Origin: Chitinophagaceae bacterium
GTDB taxonomy: Bacteria; Bacteroidota; Bacteroidia; Chitinophagales; Chitinophagaceae
Length of the DNA: 64,000 nt
Assembly: GCA_025449935.1 (NCBI GenBank)
Contig: JANWIJ010000013.1
Coordinates: 1 to 64,000 of the forward strand
Direction of reading: 5' to 3'
Below, piece after piece: positions 18,317 through 27,063 of this stretch. Within the stretch, counting starts at the first letter, position 1. Every line of letters begins with the position of its first letter. The translations under genes and the position numbers were made by a program. The notes beneath the pieces are model-generated. The model saw nothing but the letters and a program-made list of their open reading frames with translations, had not been told where the DNA came from and made no database searches.

Positions 18317-19255
18317 TTACTGGTTGCTTTCAACACGATAGCCGCGCAGAAATTCCCCGATAGGTATTTTCTTCTTTCCTTCCAGTTGCACTTCCAGGAG
18401 GTGCAGGTAGCCGTTCGTACAGGCAAATTTTAAAAAAGTTTTTCCGTCTGTCTGGTAATCACCTTCCGTATGTGCAGGGAAGACGATTTCTTTTTTTGCT
18501 TTGTAAATCTTCATCATTTTTTCATTGATAACGATGAAAGCGGTGGGATATGGGCTTAGTCCCCGGACGAGGTTATATACCTTTTCAACAGGCTGGCTCC
18601 AGTTAATCCTGCAGGTCTCAGTATTGATTTTTGGAGCATGCTTTATTTCAGTGCTGGTCTCCTGTGGTTGTTCTTTTATTGTCCCGCCGGCCAGTTCCGT
18701 TACTGTTTTCAGGAGTAAAGCCGCGCCGACTTCTTTCATCCTGTCATGAATGTCTCCCGCGGTATCATTTTCAGCAATGGGAATACGTTCCTGGAGCAAA
18801 ATATCGCCCGTGTCGATGGCGTGTTTCAGTTTAAAGGTGGTAACGCCTGTTTCTGTTTCGCCATTGATCACCGCCCAGTTGATTGGAGCTGCGCCCCGGT
18901 ATTGCGGAAGCAATGAACCGTGCAGGTTGACAGAACCCAGCCGTGGCATACTCCATACTGCTTCAGGCAACATCCTGAATGCTACGACCAGTTGAATATC
19001 AGCTTTAAGGGATTTGAGCTCTTCCAGGAATCCGGAATCTTTTAATTTTTCAGGTTGAAGGACCTTTAAGTGATGTTCAACAGCAAATTTCTTTACCGGG
19101 CTTTCGTTTATTTTCATTCCACGGCCGGCAGGTTTGTCAGGGGCAGTTATTACACAAACGATATTACAACCTGCCTTGATCAGCGCATCCAGAGAAGCGA
19201 CGGCAAATTCCGGGGTGCCCATAAAAACAATCCGCAGCGATTTAAGATCCGGCAT
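18317..19255 (-). CDS. fmt: Methionyl-tRNA formyltransferase
   Basis: 312 residues, normal length. Formylates initiator Met-tRNA using 10-formyl-tetrahydrofolate. Motifs: RIVFMGTPEFAV at the start, LHGSLLPQYRGAAPINWAV (catalytic Asn/His/Asp region with SLLPxYRGAAPI) and the C-terminal OB-like tRNA-binding domain from about residue 205. Start at ATG 19255; it follows the DUF1343 gene by 43 bases on the same strand. Confidence 0.97.
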   Translation of the reverse strand: MPDLKSLRIVFMGTPEFAVASLDALIKAGCNIVCVITAPDKPAGRGMKINESPVKKFAVEHHLKVLQPEKLKDSGFLEELKSLKADIQLVVAFRMLPEAVWSMPRLGSVNLHGSLLPQYRGAAPINWAVINGETETGVTTFKLKHAIDTGDILLQERIPIAENDTAGDIHDRMKEVGAALLLKTVTELAGGTIKEQPQETSTEIKHAPKINTETCRINWSQPVEKVYNLVRGLSPYPTAFIVINEKMMKIYKAKKEIVFPAHTEGDYQTDGKTFLKFACTNGYLHLLEVQLEGKKKIPIGEFLRGYRVESNQ

Positions 19256-19298
19256 AGCCGCGAAGGTAAATAAACTATGGGTGGGAGTATGGGGCAGG

Positions 19299-20570
19299 CT
19301 ATTCGAAATCTTCGTAAAGCAAATATTTTTTTCTCATTTTTTTAAATTCAGCCAGTCCGGGTTCCCAGCTTGCGCGGATTTCCTTTTCAGGTGTGGCATT
19401 TTTTACCTTCTGCCACAAATCATTATTGCCCGCCAGCTTGTTAAAAAAAGATTCTTCCATCTTCCCCGATTTGGGAAGAAGGAAAAATTTATCTTTTTCA
19501 GGAAACAACCGGTAAGCTTCAATCAACCACTTAAGTTGAACCTTGTTAGCTACTTTTGCCTGCACTTCATCGGGGCTGCCACTCAGGTCCCAGCCATAAC
19601 AGACCTGGCCAAACAATTTCGAATTCTTTGCTCCTTCATTAGGATTTGGTGTAAAGGAATATAGATTTTTTGGCAGGGAAGGATGGCCGAAAACCTGGAA
19701 GGGCTTGTTCGTCCCACGGCCCTCACTTAATACGGTTCCTTCAAAAAAGCAGGTGGAGGGATATAAATAAACAGATTGAATGTTCGGGAGATTAGGGGAT
19801 GGCTTCACCGGTAATACATAGGTTGTTTTATGATCATAGCCCTTGCATTTGATAACCTGGAAATGAAACATAGTATCGGGGGGAGAATTTTTTGCTGTCC
19901 TGTAATACTCATACCTCGCATTTGCTTTTTCACTTAACCATTTCTCACCCGCGATCATAAAAGCATACTCAGCAATCGTCATTCCATATACAATAGGTAT
20001 GGGCTGGCGACCTACAAAGGACCGGTAGGTTAAATCCAATACAGGCCCGTCGACGTAATGACCATTGGGGTTTGGCCGGTCCAGTATCATCAATGGTTTC
20101 CCGAGTTCGAAAGCTGTTTCCATAAATTCTTCCAGCGACGAAATAAATGTATAAAAACGCACGCCCACATCCTGGATATCAAAAATGAGCACGTCAACGT
20201 CTTTCAGGTCTTCCTCAGATGGTCTTCTTTTGCTGCCGTATAAGGACACCACCGGAATGCCAGTTTTCTGGTCGGTATAATTGCCCACCTTTTCCCCGGC
20301 ATCGGCAGTACCCCTGAAACCATGTTCGGGCCCGAAAATCACTTTGATATTAATCCCCAGCTTTAACAAGGTATCCACCAGGTGTGTATTCCCTACCAGG
20401 GAAGTCTGGTTGGCAAAAATGCCCACCCTTTTACCCTGGATAAGCGGCAGGTAAACATTTATCCTGTCCGCCCCGGCTAAAACTTTTGACTGGCTGTACG
20501 TAACAAATGGCCCCGCACAACAGGTTGCGGTGAGAAGGAAAAGAGGAAAAACCGTTCTGAAAAATTTCAT
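19299..20570 (-). CDS. DUF1343 protein, NamZ-like exo-beta-N-acetylmuramidase (GH171)
   Basis: 423 residues with a signal peptide (to about TYSQ, residue 28). The motifs GKRVGIFANQTSL, FGPEHGFRG, DIQDVGVRFYTFI and MILDRPNPNG are those of DUF1343, whose characterised member NamZ cleaves terminal N-acetylmuramic acid from peptidoglycan fragments. It therefore probably acts in muropeptide recycling in the periplasm. It lies upstream of fmt on the same strand and is divergent from the FKBP gene. No other muropeptide-recycling gene is beside it. Confidence 0.88.
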   Translation of the reverse strand: MKFFRTVFPLFLLTATCCAGPFVTYSQSKVLAGADRINVYLPLIQGKRVGIFANQTSLVGNTHLVDTLLKLGINIKVIFGPEHGFRGTADAGEKVGNYTDQKTGIPVVSLYGSKRRPSEEDLKDVDVLIFDIQDVGVRFYTFISSLEEFMETAFELGKPLMILDRPNPNGHYVDGPVLDLTYRSFVGRQPIPIVYGMTIAEYAFMIAGEKWLSEKANARYEYYRTAKNSPPDTMFHFQVIKCKGYDHKTTYVLPVKPSPNLPNIQSVYLYPSTCFFEGTVLSEGRGTNKPFQVFGHPSLPKNLYSFTPNPNEGAKNSKLFGQVCYGWDLSGSPDEVQAKVANKVQLKWLIEAYRLFPEKDKFFLLPKSGKMEESFFNKLAGNNDLWQKVKNATPEKEIRASWEPGLAEFKKMRKKYLLYEDFE

Positions 20571-20705
20571 CAGGATTTTTTTATTGAGGGATTAAAGTAC
20601 AGAAAATATCTCTTTAGACAGTTCCAAATATTTAAACGGTTGCATTGGTGAATTTGGGTTAACTTGCACCCCAGTTTTTACATTAAAATATTAAAAAGCA
20701 ATACA

Positions 20706-21161
20706 ATGGGGCAGGTAAAAAGTGGTGATAAAGTAAAAGTGCATTATCATGGCAAGTTAACTTCAGGTGAAACGTTTGATTCCTCATCAGGCCGGGAGCC
20801 GTTGGAATTTGAAGTTGGCAGCGGCAGCGTTATAAAAGGATTTGATGATGGGGTGACAGGAATGGCAGTAGGTGAAAAAAAGACAATCAATATCCCTTTC
20901 AATGAAGCTTATGGACCCAGGAACCCCGAAATGGTCATAGAGATGCCAAAGGACAGGTTTCCAAAAGATATGGAACTGGAAGTCGGGACGCCATTGATGA
21001 TGAGCGATCAGCAGGGCCAGCAATTCCAGGTAACGATCGTGGAAATAAAAGAGGAGGTTGTAATGCTGGATGCCAACCATCCACTGGCCGGCCAGGACCT
21101 TGTCTTCGATCTCGAACTCGTGGAGATTGTCGGTGGAAAGCCACTGATCATTATACCCTGA
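20706..21161 (+). CDS. FKBP-type peptidyl-prolyl isomerase, SlyD-like
   Basis: 151 residues. FKBP core VKVHYHGKLTSGETFDSS... and FEVGSGSVIKGFDDGVTGMAVGEK with an inserted chaperone (IF) domain at about 70-125 (PFNEAYGPRNPEMVIEMPKDRFP), as in SlyD. It assists folding by proline isomerisation in the cytoplasm; no signal peptide is seen. It lacks SlyD's His-rich metal tail. The ATG at 20706 is chosen over an in-frame TTG at 20664 because the FKBP fold starts at once. A TAACTTGC box lies at 20660-20667. Confidence 0.93.
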   Translation: MGQVKSGDKVKVHYHGKLTSGETFDSSSGREPLEFEVGSGSVIKGFDDGVTGMAVGEKKTINIPFNEAYGPRNPEMVIEMPKDRFPKDMELEVGTPLMMSDQQGQQFQVTIVEIKEEVVMLDANHPLAGQDLVFDLELVEIVGGKPLIIIP

Positions 21162-21181
21162 TAATATATTTTTTAACGTTT

Positions 21182-21217
21182 AATGGTTTAAGGTTTATCC
21201 TTAGACCATTTTCTTTT
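21182..21217 (+). terminator. Rho-independent terminator after the FKBP gene
   Basis: Twelve-base-pair hairpin (21182-21193 with 21199-21210, one G-U pair, loop TTTAT) followed by TTCTTTT. Lies 20 bases after the FKBP stop. Confidence 0.7.
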
Positions 21218-21249
21218 GATGTATATTCGGTACCCCAAAAAGAGAGAGT

Positions 21250-22497
21250 ATGTTTTCAAATTATAAATTCACAGCGGCAGAGCGGTTCATGCGGTATGTA
21301 CAGGTAGATACGCAAAGCGATCCCCAATCAGTCTCTTATCCAACTACAGAGAAACAGAAAACCTTAAGCAACCTGCTGGCAGGAGAATTGAAGCAAATGG
21401 GTCTTTCCGATGCACACATGGATGAATGGGGATATGTATATGGGACCATCCCTTCCAATTCAGAAAAAAAAGTACCCGTCATTTGTTTTTGTGCCCATGT
21501 GGATACCGCGCCTGATTGCAGCGGTACCGGTGTAAAACCTATTCTGCATAAAAATTACCAGGGACAGGATATTGTATTGCCCGACGATAAAACACAGGTG
21601 CTGCGGCCCGCTGAGTATCCCTATCTCCAGACGAAAACCGGCAACGATATCATTACTGCGTCAGGAAAAACGCTGCTGGGCTCTGATGATAAAGCGGGGG
21701 TGGCTGAAATAATGGACCTGGTTAATTTTTTAATGACCCATAAGCAAATCAAACACGGCACTATAAAAATCCTTTTTACCCCGGATGAAGAAGTAGGAAA
21801 AGGAACTGCAAAAGTTGACCTGGAAAAACTGGGAGCAGATTTTGCCTACACCCTGGATGGCGGTGAGGCAGGTTCACTGGAGGATGAAACATTCAGCGCT
21901 GATGGCGTACAGGTAGTTATTCATGGTGTTATTGCGCATCCTGGTTATGCAAAGGATAAAATGATCAACGCAATGAAGATCGCCGGTGAAATACTGGCGG
22001 CATTGCCCAAAGACCGGCTCTCACCGGAATCCACGGATGGGAAGAGAGGGTTTATTCACCCGGTGAGGATGGAGGGTATTGCAGAAAAATGCACCATCGA
22101 TTTTATCATCCGTGATTTTGACCGGGAAGGGTTGAAAAAGAAGGAAGATTATTTGAGAACGCAGATCGAAGAGAGAATGCGAACTTATCCCAAAGCAACT
22201 TTTGAATTTATTGTAACGGAGCAATACCGGAACATGAAGGAAATACTGGATGTAAATCCTCACGTGGTTGAATTTGCGAAAGAAGCTATTGCCCGTGCCG
22301 GGCTCACGCTAAAAATGGAAAGTATCCGGGGCGGAACAGATGGCAGCCGCTTGTCTTTTATGGGCTTGCCCTGTCCAAATTTATTTGCCGGGGAGCAGGC
22401 CATTCATTCCAAACTTGAGTATATCAGTGTGCAGGACATGAATAAAGCCGTAGAGACCCTGGTGCACCTGGTACAGATCTGCGAAGAAAAATCCTGA
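21250..22497 (+). CDS. pepT: Peptidase T (tripeptide aminopeptidase)
   Basis: 415 residues, M20 family zinc enzyme of the cytoplasm that removes N-terminal residues from tripeptides. Motifs: FCAHVDTAPD (first zinc ligand His and Asp), LLGSDDKAG (bridging Asp), FTPDEEVGKGT (catalytic Glu and ligand), LDGGEAG, and the C-terminal ligand His in FAGEQAIHSKLEY. A near-match promoter box TATATTCG is at 21222-21229. Confidence 0.96.
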   Translation: MFSNYKFTAAERFMRYVQVDTQSDPQSVSYPTTEKQKTLSNLLAGELKQMGLSDAHMDEWGYVYGTIPSNSEKKVPVICFCAHVDTAPDCSGTGVKPILHKNYQGQDIVLPDDKTQVLRPAEYPYLQTKTGNDIITASGKTLLGSDDKAGVAEIMDLVNFLMTHKQIKHGTIKILFTPDEEVGKGTAKVDLEKLGADFAYTLDGGEAGSLEDETFSADGVQVVIHGVIAHPGYAKDKMINAMKIAGEILAALPKDRLSPESTDGKRGFIHPVRMEGIAEKCTIDFIIRDFDREGLKKKEDYLRTQIEERMRTYPKATFEFIVTEQYRNMKEILDVNPHVVEFAKEAIARAGLTLKMESIRGGTDGSRLSFMGLPCPNLFAGEQAIHSKLEYISVQDMNKAVETLVHLVQICEEKS

Positions 22498-22531
22498 CAA
22501 TATATTTAAACGGTTTTTCGTTCAGCACCTG

Positions 22532-23644
22532 ATGAGATTTCCTGCTCCTTTATTATTTTATTTATTTATTTCTTCTTCCCCCGCCGCGCAGGACCTGGTT
22601 GCCAACGGCAGCTTTGAAGACATTAATATTTGTACGGAGTACCGGGTGGAATGTGCCCCGGAAGCATGGATCAGTTCTTCCAATGGATTTGCCAACTATT
22701 TTAAAGATGCCCGCCGGGCGCATAGCGGTGTAAATTGTATGGCCATTGAAGCGGGTCATTTTATAAAACCGTTTCAACGAACTTTTTTGCGCAGCCGCCT
22801 GGTTTGCGGGTTAAGAAAAGACAGCCGGTACCGGATAGAATTTTTTATCCGGTCGCCCCATGACATGCTTGATAGCACCGGCATCCTGTTTACTGCTGTG
22901 GACCCTTTGTTTGGTAAAACAGCTTTAAACAAACTTACGCCCTCCTTATACCTGCATGAAACCGTGGCGCCGATGAAGATATACGACAGTGCCTGGCATA
23001 AGGTGGAAGTTTTGTATACGGCAACCGGGGAAGAGCGGTTTATCCTTTTCGGGTTTTTTGGAAGAAATGATGAAGTAGGTGAAAGGGCTCACCCGCTGGA
23101 GAACCGGTATTTTGTTTTCTTTGATGATATTAAAATGACACCCGTTGATCCAAACGAAAAACTTTGCGAAGGATGGCAGCAGGTAAAAGAAGAAATATAT
23201 GCCGAGGATGAACGGCACAGTCTGTTGGAGAAGAAAATAAGTTATTATAAGAAGAACCCGCCTCCTCCTCCCACCGTTGTGAAAACAACTTATACCTTCA
23301 TTGACACCCTGGTATTACCTGATATCCTTTTTGCAACCGCAAAGGCAGACCTGCAACCCTCGAGTTTCTCCTTACTCGACAGTTTCTGCCGGAAAATAAC
23401 CAACAAACTGGTTGATTCCATCATCGTGGAAGGACACACGGACAGTACCGGCACTTACCAGCTAAATGAAAAATTGTCGCTCGACAGGGCAGTGGCGGTA
23501 AAGAATTATATTTTTCAAAAAACAAATTCCCCGGGGATTATCGCCAGGGGATGGGCCTTCCTGAAACCGGCTACGGACAACAAAACGACGGAAGGACGCC
23601 GCAGGAACAGGCGGGTAGAGGTTTTCCTGTATATCAGGCAATAG
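22532..23644 (+). CDS. OmpA-family outer membrane/periplasmic protein
   Basis: 370 residues. Signal peptide ends near PAAQ (about 19). Residues ~20-210 form a beta-rich domain similar in look to carbohydrate-binding jelly rolls (LVANGSFEDINIC start, then IEFFIRSPHDM and FVFFDDIKMTP), common on Bacteroidota surface proteins. Residues ~255-370 are an OmpA C-terminal peptidoglycan-binding domain (ILFATAKADLQPSS, IIVEGHTDSTGTYQLNEKLSLDRA, NRRVEVFLYI). No OmpA beta-barrel is present. It may link the envelope or a ligand to peptidoglycan. The SPFH gene follows after 37 bases. Confidence 0.85.
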   Translation: MRFPAPLLFYLFISSSPAAQDLVANGSFEDINICTEYRVECAPEAWISSSNGFANYFKDARRAHSGVNCMAIEAGHFIKPFQRTFLRSRLVCGLRKDSRYRIEFFIRSPHDMLDSTGILFTAVDPLFGKTALNKLTPSLYLHETVAPMKIYDSAWHKVEVLYTATGEERFILFGFFGRNDEVGERAHPLENRYFVFFDDIKMTPVDPNEKLCEGWQQVKEEIYAEDERHSLLEKKISYYKKNPPPPPTVVKTTYTFIDTLVLPDILFATAKADLQPSSFSLLDSFCRKITNKLVDSIIVEGHTDSTGTYQLNEKLSLDRAVAVKNYIFQKTNSPGIIARGWAFLKPATDNKTTEGRRRNRRVEVFLYIRQ

Positions 23645-23681
23645 GTCAACAAGTCGTACATTGCGGGATAAATTTTAAATT

Positions 23682-24623
23682 ATGGAATTCTCAAAATGGC
23701 TTGCTGAATACTGGTGGGTAATTGTTGCTGTGATCCTTTTTTTTGGTTCCCTGTTTACCATCAACCAGGGATATATCGGTGTGATTACCATGTTTGGGAA
23801 ATACCGGCGAATCGTCCGCCCGGGGTTGAATATTAAAATACCCATCCTGGAGACAGTATCCAAAAAGGTTTCAATCCAGAACCGGTCGGTGGAACTCGAA
23901 TTCCAGGCCGTAACATTAGACCAGGCGAATGTGTACTTCAAAAGTATGTTGTTGTATTCCGTTCAGAACGCTGATGAGGAGACGATCAAGAAAGTAGCTT
24001 TTAAATTCATTGCGGACAGGGACCTCATGCAGGCCCTGATAAAAACCATCGAAGGCAATATCAGGTCTTTTGTAGCTACCAAGCGGCAGGCAGAAGTGCT
24101 TGGACTGCGCCGGGAAATAGTTCAGTATGTAAAAGTAGAGGTAGATCTTTCTTTGGAAGAATGGGGTTATCACCTGCAGGACCTGCAGATCAATGATATC
24201 ACCTTTGACAAAGTGATCCTCGACTCTATGAGCAAGGTAGTGGCGAGTAATAACCTGAAAGCCGCGGCCGAGAATGAAGGACAGGCCCTCCTGATTACAA
24301 AAACAAAATCAGCAGAAGCAGACGGTAATGCCACTAAGATTGCCGCAGAAGCAGAAAAGGAAGCCGCCCGTCTCCGTGGCCAGGGTGTAGCCCTTTTCCG
24401 TAAGGAAGTAGCTGCTGGTATGTCGGAAGCTGCCGAACAAATGAAACAGGCCAATCTTGACACCAATGTCATATTATTCAGTATGTGGACCGAAGCCATT
24501 AAGAATTTCGCGGAATACGGGAAAGGTAACGTGATATTCCTCGATGGAAGTCCCGACGGAATGGAAGGAACGATGAAGCAAATACAGGCACTGATGATAA
24601 AGCAAGCCGGAACGAAAGGCTGA
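23682..24623 (+). CDS. SPFH/Band 7 (prohibitin-like) membrane protein
   Basis: 313 residues. One N-terminal membrane helix (about 11-30), then an SPFH domain (YIGVITMFGKYRRIVRPGLNIKIPILETV...) and a helical coiled part with AEADGNATKIAAEAEKEAARLRGQG, as in HflK/HflC, stomatin and QmcA. Such proteins assemble into membrane rings and often regulate proteases such as FtsH; no NfeD partner is adjacent. A TACATTGC variant box is at 23657-23664. A strong hairpin terminator follows at 24660. Confidence 0.92.
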   Translation: MEFSKWLAEYWWVIVAVILFFGSLFTINQGYIGVITMFGKYRRIVRPGLNIKIPILETVSKKVSIQNRSVELEFQAVTLDQANVYFKSMLLYSVQNADEETIKKVAFKFIADRDLMQALIKTIEGNIRSFVATKRQAEVLGLRREIVQYVKVEVDLSLEEWGYHLQDLQINDITFDKVILDSMSKVVASNNLKAAAENEGQALLITKTKSAEADGNATKIAAEAEKEAARLRGQGVALFRKEVAAGMSEAAEQMKQANLDTNVILFSMWTEAIKNFAEYGKGNVIFLDGSPDGMEGTMKQIQALMIKQAGTKG

Positions 24624-24659
24624 CAGAACCCAGGCCGGTAAAGCATTCCAGGAGTTTGT

Positions 24660-24706
24660 GAAGTTTAGGTGATCAGACTATCATCATAAACTTCCCGTGC
24701 TTTTCT
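24660..24706 (+). terminator. Hairpin terminator after the SPFH gene
   Basis: Fourteen-base-pair stem with a single bulged A: GAAGTTTA at 24660-24667 pairs with TAAACTTC at 24687-24694, and GGTGAT (24668-24673) pairs with ATCATC (24680-24685, one wobble), hexaloop CAGACT. CCGTGCTTTTCTATT follows. Confidence 0.65.
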
Positions 24707-24834
24707 ATTATCCGCAGCTGTTAAATAACTCTAAAATCGCCCTGCCCCATACAACGTGGCATTATTTTTCTCGTTCAATGCAGAATAAATAAATTTTCTG
24801 TCCCCAGGTTCTACCAATAAGCCGCTTTCCATTT

Positions 24835-24860
24835 CCATTTCCCCGGCAGGGGAAGGATGG
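24835..24860 (+). other. Strong GC-rich hairpin upstream of exbB, role unknown
   Basis: CCAT-TT-CCCC (24835-24844) pairs with GGGG-AA-(GG)-ATGG (24849-24860): ten pairs with a two-base bulge and tetraloop GGCA. No T-run follows, so it is not an ordinary terminator. It lies 80 bases before the exbB ATG and may be in its leader. Confidence 0.4.
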
Positions 24861-24940
24861 GGCGTTATCCAGAACTGTTGAAAACAGCTAAAATCAAATT
24901 AATAAGCATCGCCTACTTTTACACCTAAAGTACCATACAT

Positions 24941-25636
24941 ATGATTGACCTTCTACAGATCACAGATTCACTGGCCACAGCAGCACAAACCATTGCAGGT
25001 GACAACAACCACGACGGGCATTTAAGTTTTTTTGAGCTATTAACCATGGGAGGCTGGATCATGATCCCCCTGGCCCTGATGATGTTGTTCGCCGTATATG
25101 TTTTTGCTGAAAGGACGATTGCCATCCGCAACGCCGGGAGGATCGACAATAATTTCATGAATATTATCCGGGATCATATTGTAAGCGGCAATGTGGCCGC
25201 AGCCAAAAGTTTTGCCAAGAACACCAATAACCCGGTGGCCCGCATCATTGAAAAAGGCATCCAGCGTATCGGCAAACCGATCGACGGCATAGAGAAAAGT
25301 ATGGACAATGTCGGGCAGCTGGAAATGTATAAGCTGGAAAAGAACCTGGGCGTTCTTTCTGTCGTATCCAAAGCAGCGCCCATCTTCGGTTTCGTAGGTA
25401 CCCTGGTTGGTTTGATGCAATTGTTTTCCCGGATCAATACTTCCAACGAGTTTGAAGTAGGTACGATCGCGGGAGGTATTTATACCAAGCTGATCACCTC
25501 CATCACTGGTCTTGTCATTGGATTGGGAGCTTACCTGGCCTACAGTTACCTGAAAACCCAAATAGATAAAACGGCCAATAAAATGGAGGCGGCATCATCT
25601 GATTTCCTGGATGTACTGCAGGAACCTACCCGGTAA
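24941..25636 (+). CDS. MotA/TolQ/ExbB proton channel protein
   Basis: 231 residues. Three hydrophobic helices (about 28-50, 140-165 and 180-205), with KAAPIFGFVGTLVGLMQLF and the AGGIYTKLITSITGLVIGLGAYLAYSYL segment of the family. Together with the ExbD-type protein encoded 43 bases downstream it forms a proton-driven stator that energises TonB or a Tol-type system. No TonB or TolA gene accompanies the pair here, so the system cannot be assigned. Confidence 0.94.
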   Translation: MIDLLQITDSLATAAQTIAGDNNHDGHLSFFELLTMGGWIMIPLALMMLFAVYVFAERTIAIRNAGRIDNNFMNIIRDHIVSGNVAAAKSFAKNTNNPVARIIEKGIQRIGKPIDGIEKSMDNVGQLEMYKLEKNLGVLSVVSKAAPIFGFVGTLVGLMQLFSRINTSNEFEVGTIAGGIYTKLITSITGLVIGLGAYLAYSYLKTQIDKTANKMEAASSDFLDVLQEPTR

Positions 25637-25679
25637 CCAGGAGACATGCAGTTGGTCCTTTAACATCTAACCAGTACAA

Positions 25680-26078
25680 ATGAATTTCAGAAAAAAACAT
25701 AAAGAAGAATCGGAGGTTTTTACAGACTCGCTGAATGATATTCTTTTCATCCTGCTGATGTTCTTCCTGATCGTGGCCACCCTCGCCAACCCAAACGTGG
25801 TGAAAGTTGGTGTGCCAAAAGGAAAGAAGGATACAAAAGCAAGACAGGATATCATGGTTTCGATCGATAAAAACCAGCAATATTATATCGGCACCACCAA
25901 AGTAGCTTCTACCGATTTTGATTCCCTGCTTTCACTCCAGATAAAAAAATACCGGGCACTGAAAGATACCCCGGTGGTAGTGATCAACGCAGACACGGCC
26001 TCTTTTTATGGGGAAGTGTACCGGATCATGCGCGCTGCTAAAAGAGATTCAGCGAAAGTGGTGGCAAGAATTGACTAA
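25680..26078 (+). CDS. ExbD/TolR biopolymer transport protein
   Basis: 132 residues: short basic cytoplasmic start, one membrane helix (about 17-40) with the key Asp in LNDILFILLMFFLIV, and a periplasmic domain. Partner of the ExbB-type protein just upstream. The operon ends at a hairpin terminator at 26105-26135 that lies inside the end of the convergent prmC. Confidence 0.94.
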   Translation: MNFRKKHKEESEVFTDSLNDILFILLMFFLIVATLANPNVVKVGVPKGKKDTKARQDIMVSIDKNQQYYIGTTKVASTDFDSLLSLQIKKYRALKDTPVVVINADTASFYGEVYRIMRAAKRDSAKVVARID

Positions 26079-26100
26079 CTATTTTCAGCCATGAAAATGT

Positions 26101-26955
26101 TTACAAAAGACCGGCCCTGATCATCCGGTCTTTTTGTTGCATGTCTTTTTTTATTTCAGAATAAAATCCTTTCGCCTGCAACAGTCCTGTAACCGCGCTT
26201 CCCAGGTCTTCATGTACCTCCAGGTACAGGCTCCCGTTTTTTTCCAGGTGCTTTAAGCAAAATTCCGCGATGGCTTCATAAAAGACCAGTGGGTTATTAT
26301 CAGGAACAAACAAAGCGGTTGCTGGTTCCCACGCCAGTACATTTGGCTGCATTTGTTCTTTATCCTTTTCCGGAACATACGGAGGGTTGCTGACAATGAT
26401 GTCGAAGTTCGGCAGCGTATTTCGTTCTTCTTCATCCAGGAAATCAAGTTGAACAAAATGCACATCTGTACCCAGGGAAAAAGCATTTCTTTTTGCGACC
26501 TCCAGCGCGCCCGGGCTGATGTCACAACTCCAGACTCCGGCTTTACGGATCCTTCTTTTTAACGTAACGGGGATACAACCACTCCCGGTTCCGATATCAA
26601 GTATTTTTAATTCTGCTACCGGGAATTTGCAATTGCTGATGATCCACTCCACCAGTTCCTCTGTCTCCGGCCTCGGTACCAGCACATTTTTATCAACATA
26701 AAATTTCAACCCGCAAAACCAGGATTCGTTCAATACATACTGTACCGGTTCATGGTGAAGCAACCGTTCAGCGAATTGCTGTAGCTGCAATTCTTCTCCC
26801 GGGGTAATCTCTGAATTTTTATACAGCATCCGCTCCGCCTTCTTTGAGCCGGTCACATGTTCCAATACCCAATCAGTTACCTGGCTGGCTTCTCCATCCG
26901 GGTACACAGACCTCAACTGCTGCAACATAAAATAGGTAGCTTCCTGCATTTTCAT
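26101..26955 (-). CDS. prmC: Peptide chain release factor N5-glutamine methyltransferase
   Basis: 284 residues from ATG 26955 (an ATG two codons later is also possible). Methylates the GGQ glutamine of release factors. Motifs: KILDIGTGSGCIPVTL for SAM, IIVSNPPYVPE with the catalytic NPPY, and an N-terminal helical domain. The longer upstream reading to 27240 overlaps ribD on the other strand and shows no homology-like composition, so it is rejected. TAAGTTTG at 26961-26968 is five bases before the start. Confidence 0.96.
   Translation of the reverse strand: MKMQEATYFMLQQLRSVYPDGEASQVTDWVLEHVTGSKKAERMLYKNSEITPGEELQLQQFAERLLHHEPVQYVLNESWFCGLKFYVDKNVLVPRPETEELVEWIISNCKFPVAELKILDIGTGSGCIPVTLKRRIRKAGVWSCDISPGALEVAKRNAFSLGTDVHFVQLDFLDEEERNTLPNFDIIVSNPPYVPEKDKEQMQPNVLAWEPATALFVPDNNPLVFYEAIAEFCLKHLEKNGSLYLEVHEDLGSAVTGLLQAKGFYSEIKKDMQQKDRMIRAGLL
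26105..26135. terminator. Bidirectional terminator embedded in the 3' end of prmC
   Basis: AAAAGACCGG (26105-26114) and CCGGTCTTTT (26125-26134) form a perfect 10-bp stem with loop CCCTGATCAT; T-run 26131-26135 on the plus strand. It ends the exbB-exbD transcript and, read on the minus strand, encodes the last residues of PrmC. Confidence 0.75.
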
Positions 26956-26960
26956 GTGAG

Positions 26961-26968
26961 CAAACTTA
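26961..26968 (-). promoter_or_regulatory. -7 box 5 nt before prmC
   Basis: TAAGTTTG on the minus strand, exact TAnnTTTG match; CTCAC separates it from the ATG at 26955. Confidence 0.5.
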
Positions 26969-27036
26969 CAAAGTGAATGGGTAATGGGAAAAGCCGGCAC
27001 GGCCAGCGAGGAGGGAATCTCCAGTGGGTAATGGAT

Positions 27037-27044
27037 TATCTTTG
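27037..27044 (+). promoter_or_regulatory. -7 box for ribD
   Basis: TATCTTTG, exact TAnnTTTG match, 19 bases before the TTG start and 40 before the first ATG of ribD. Divergent from the prmC box. Confidence 0.5.
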
Positions 27045-27063
27045 ACGGAATTAAGCGTAATAA

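Larger units (their letters stand above)
24624..24940. other. Spacer between SPFH and exbB genes
   Basis: 317 bases without a coding frame I would accept. It holds the terminator at 24660-24706 and a second, strong hairpin at 24835-24860. No TAnnTTTG box is clear before the exbB start. Confidence 0.6.
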
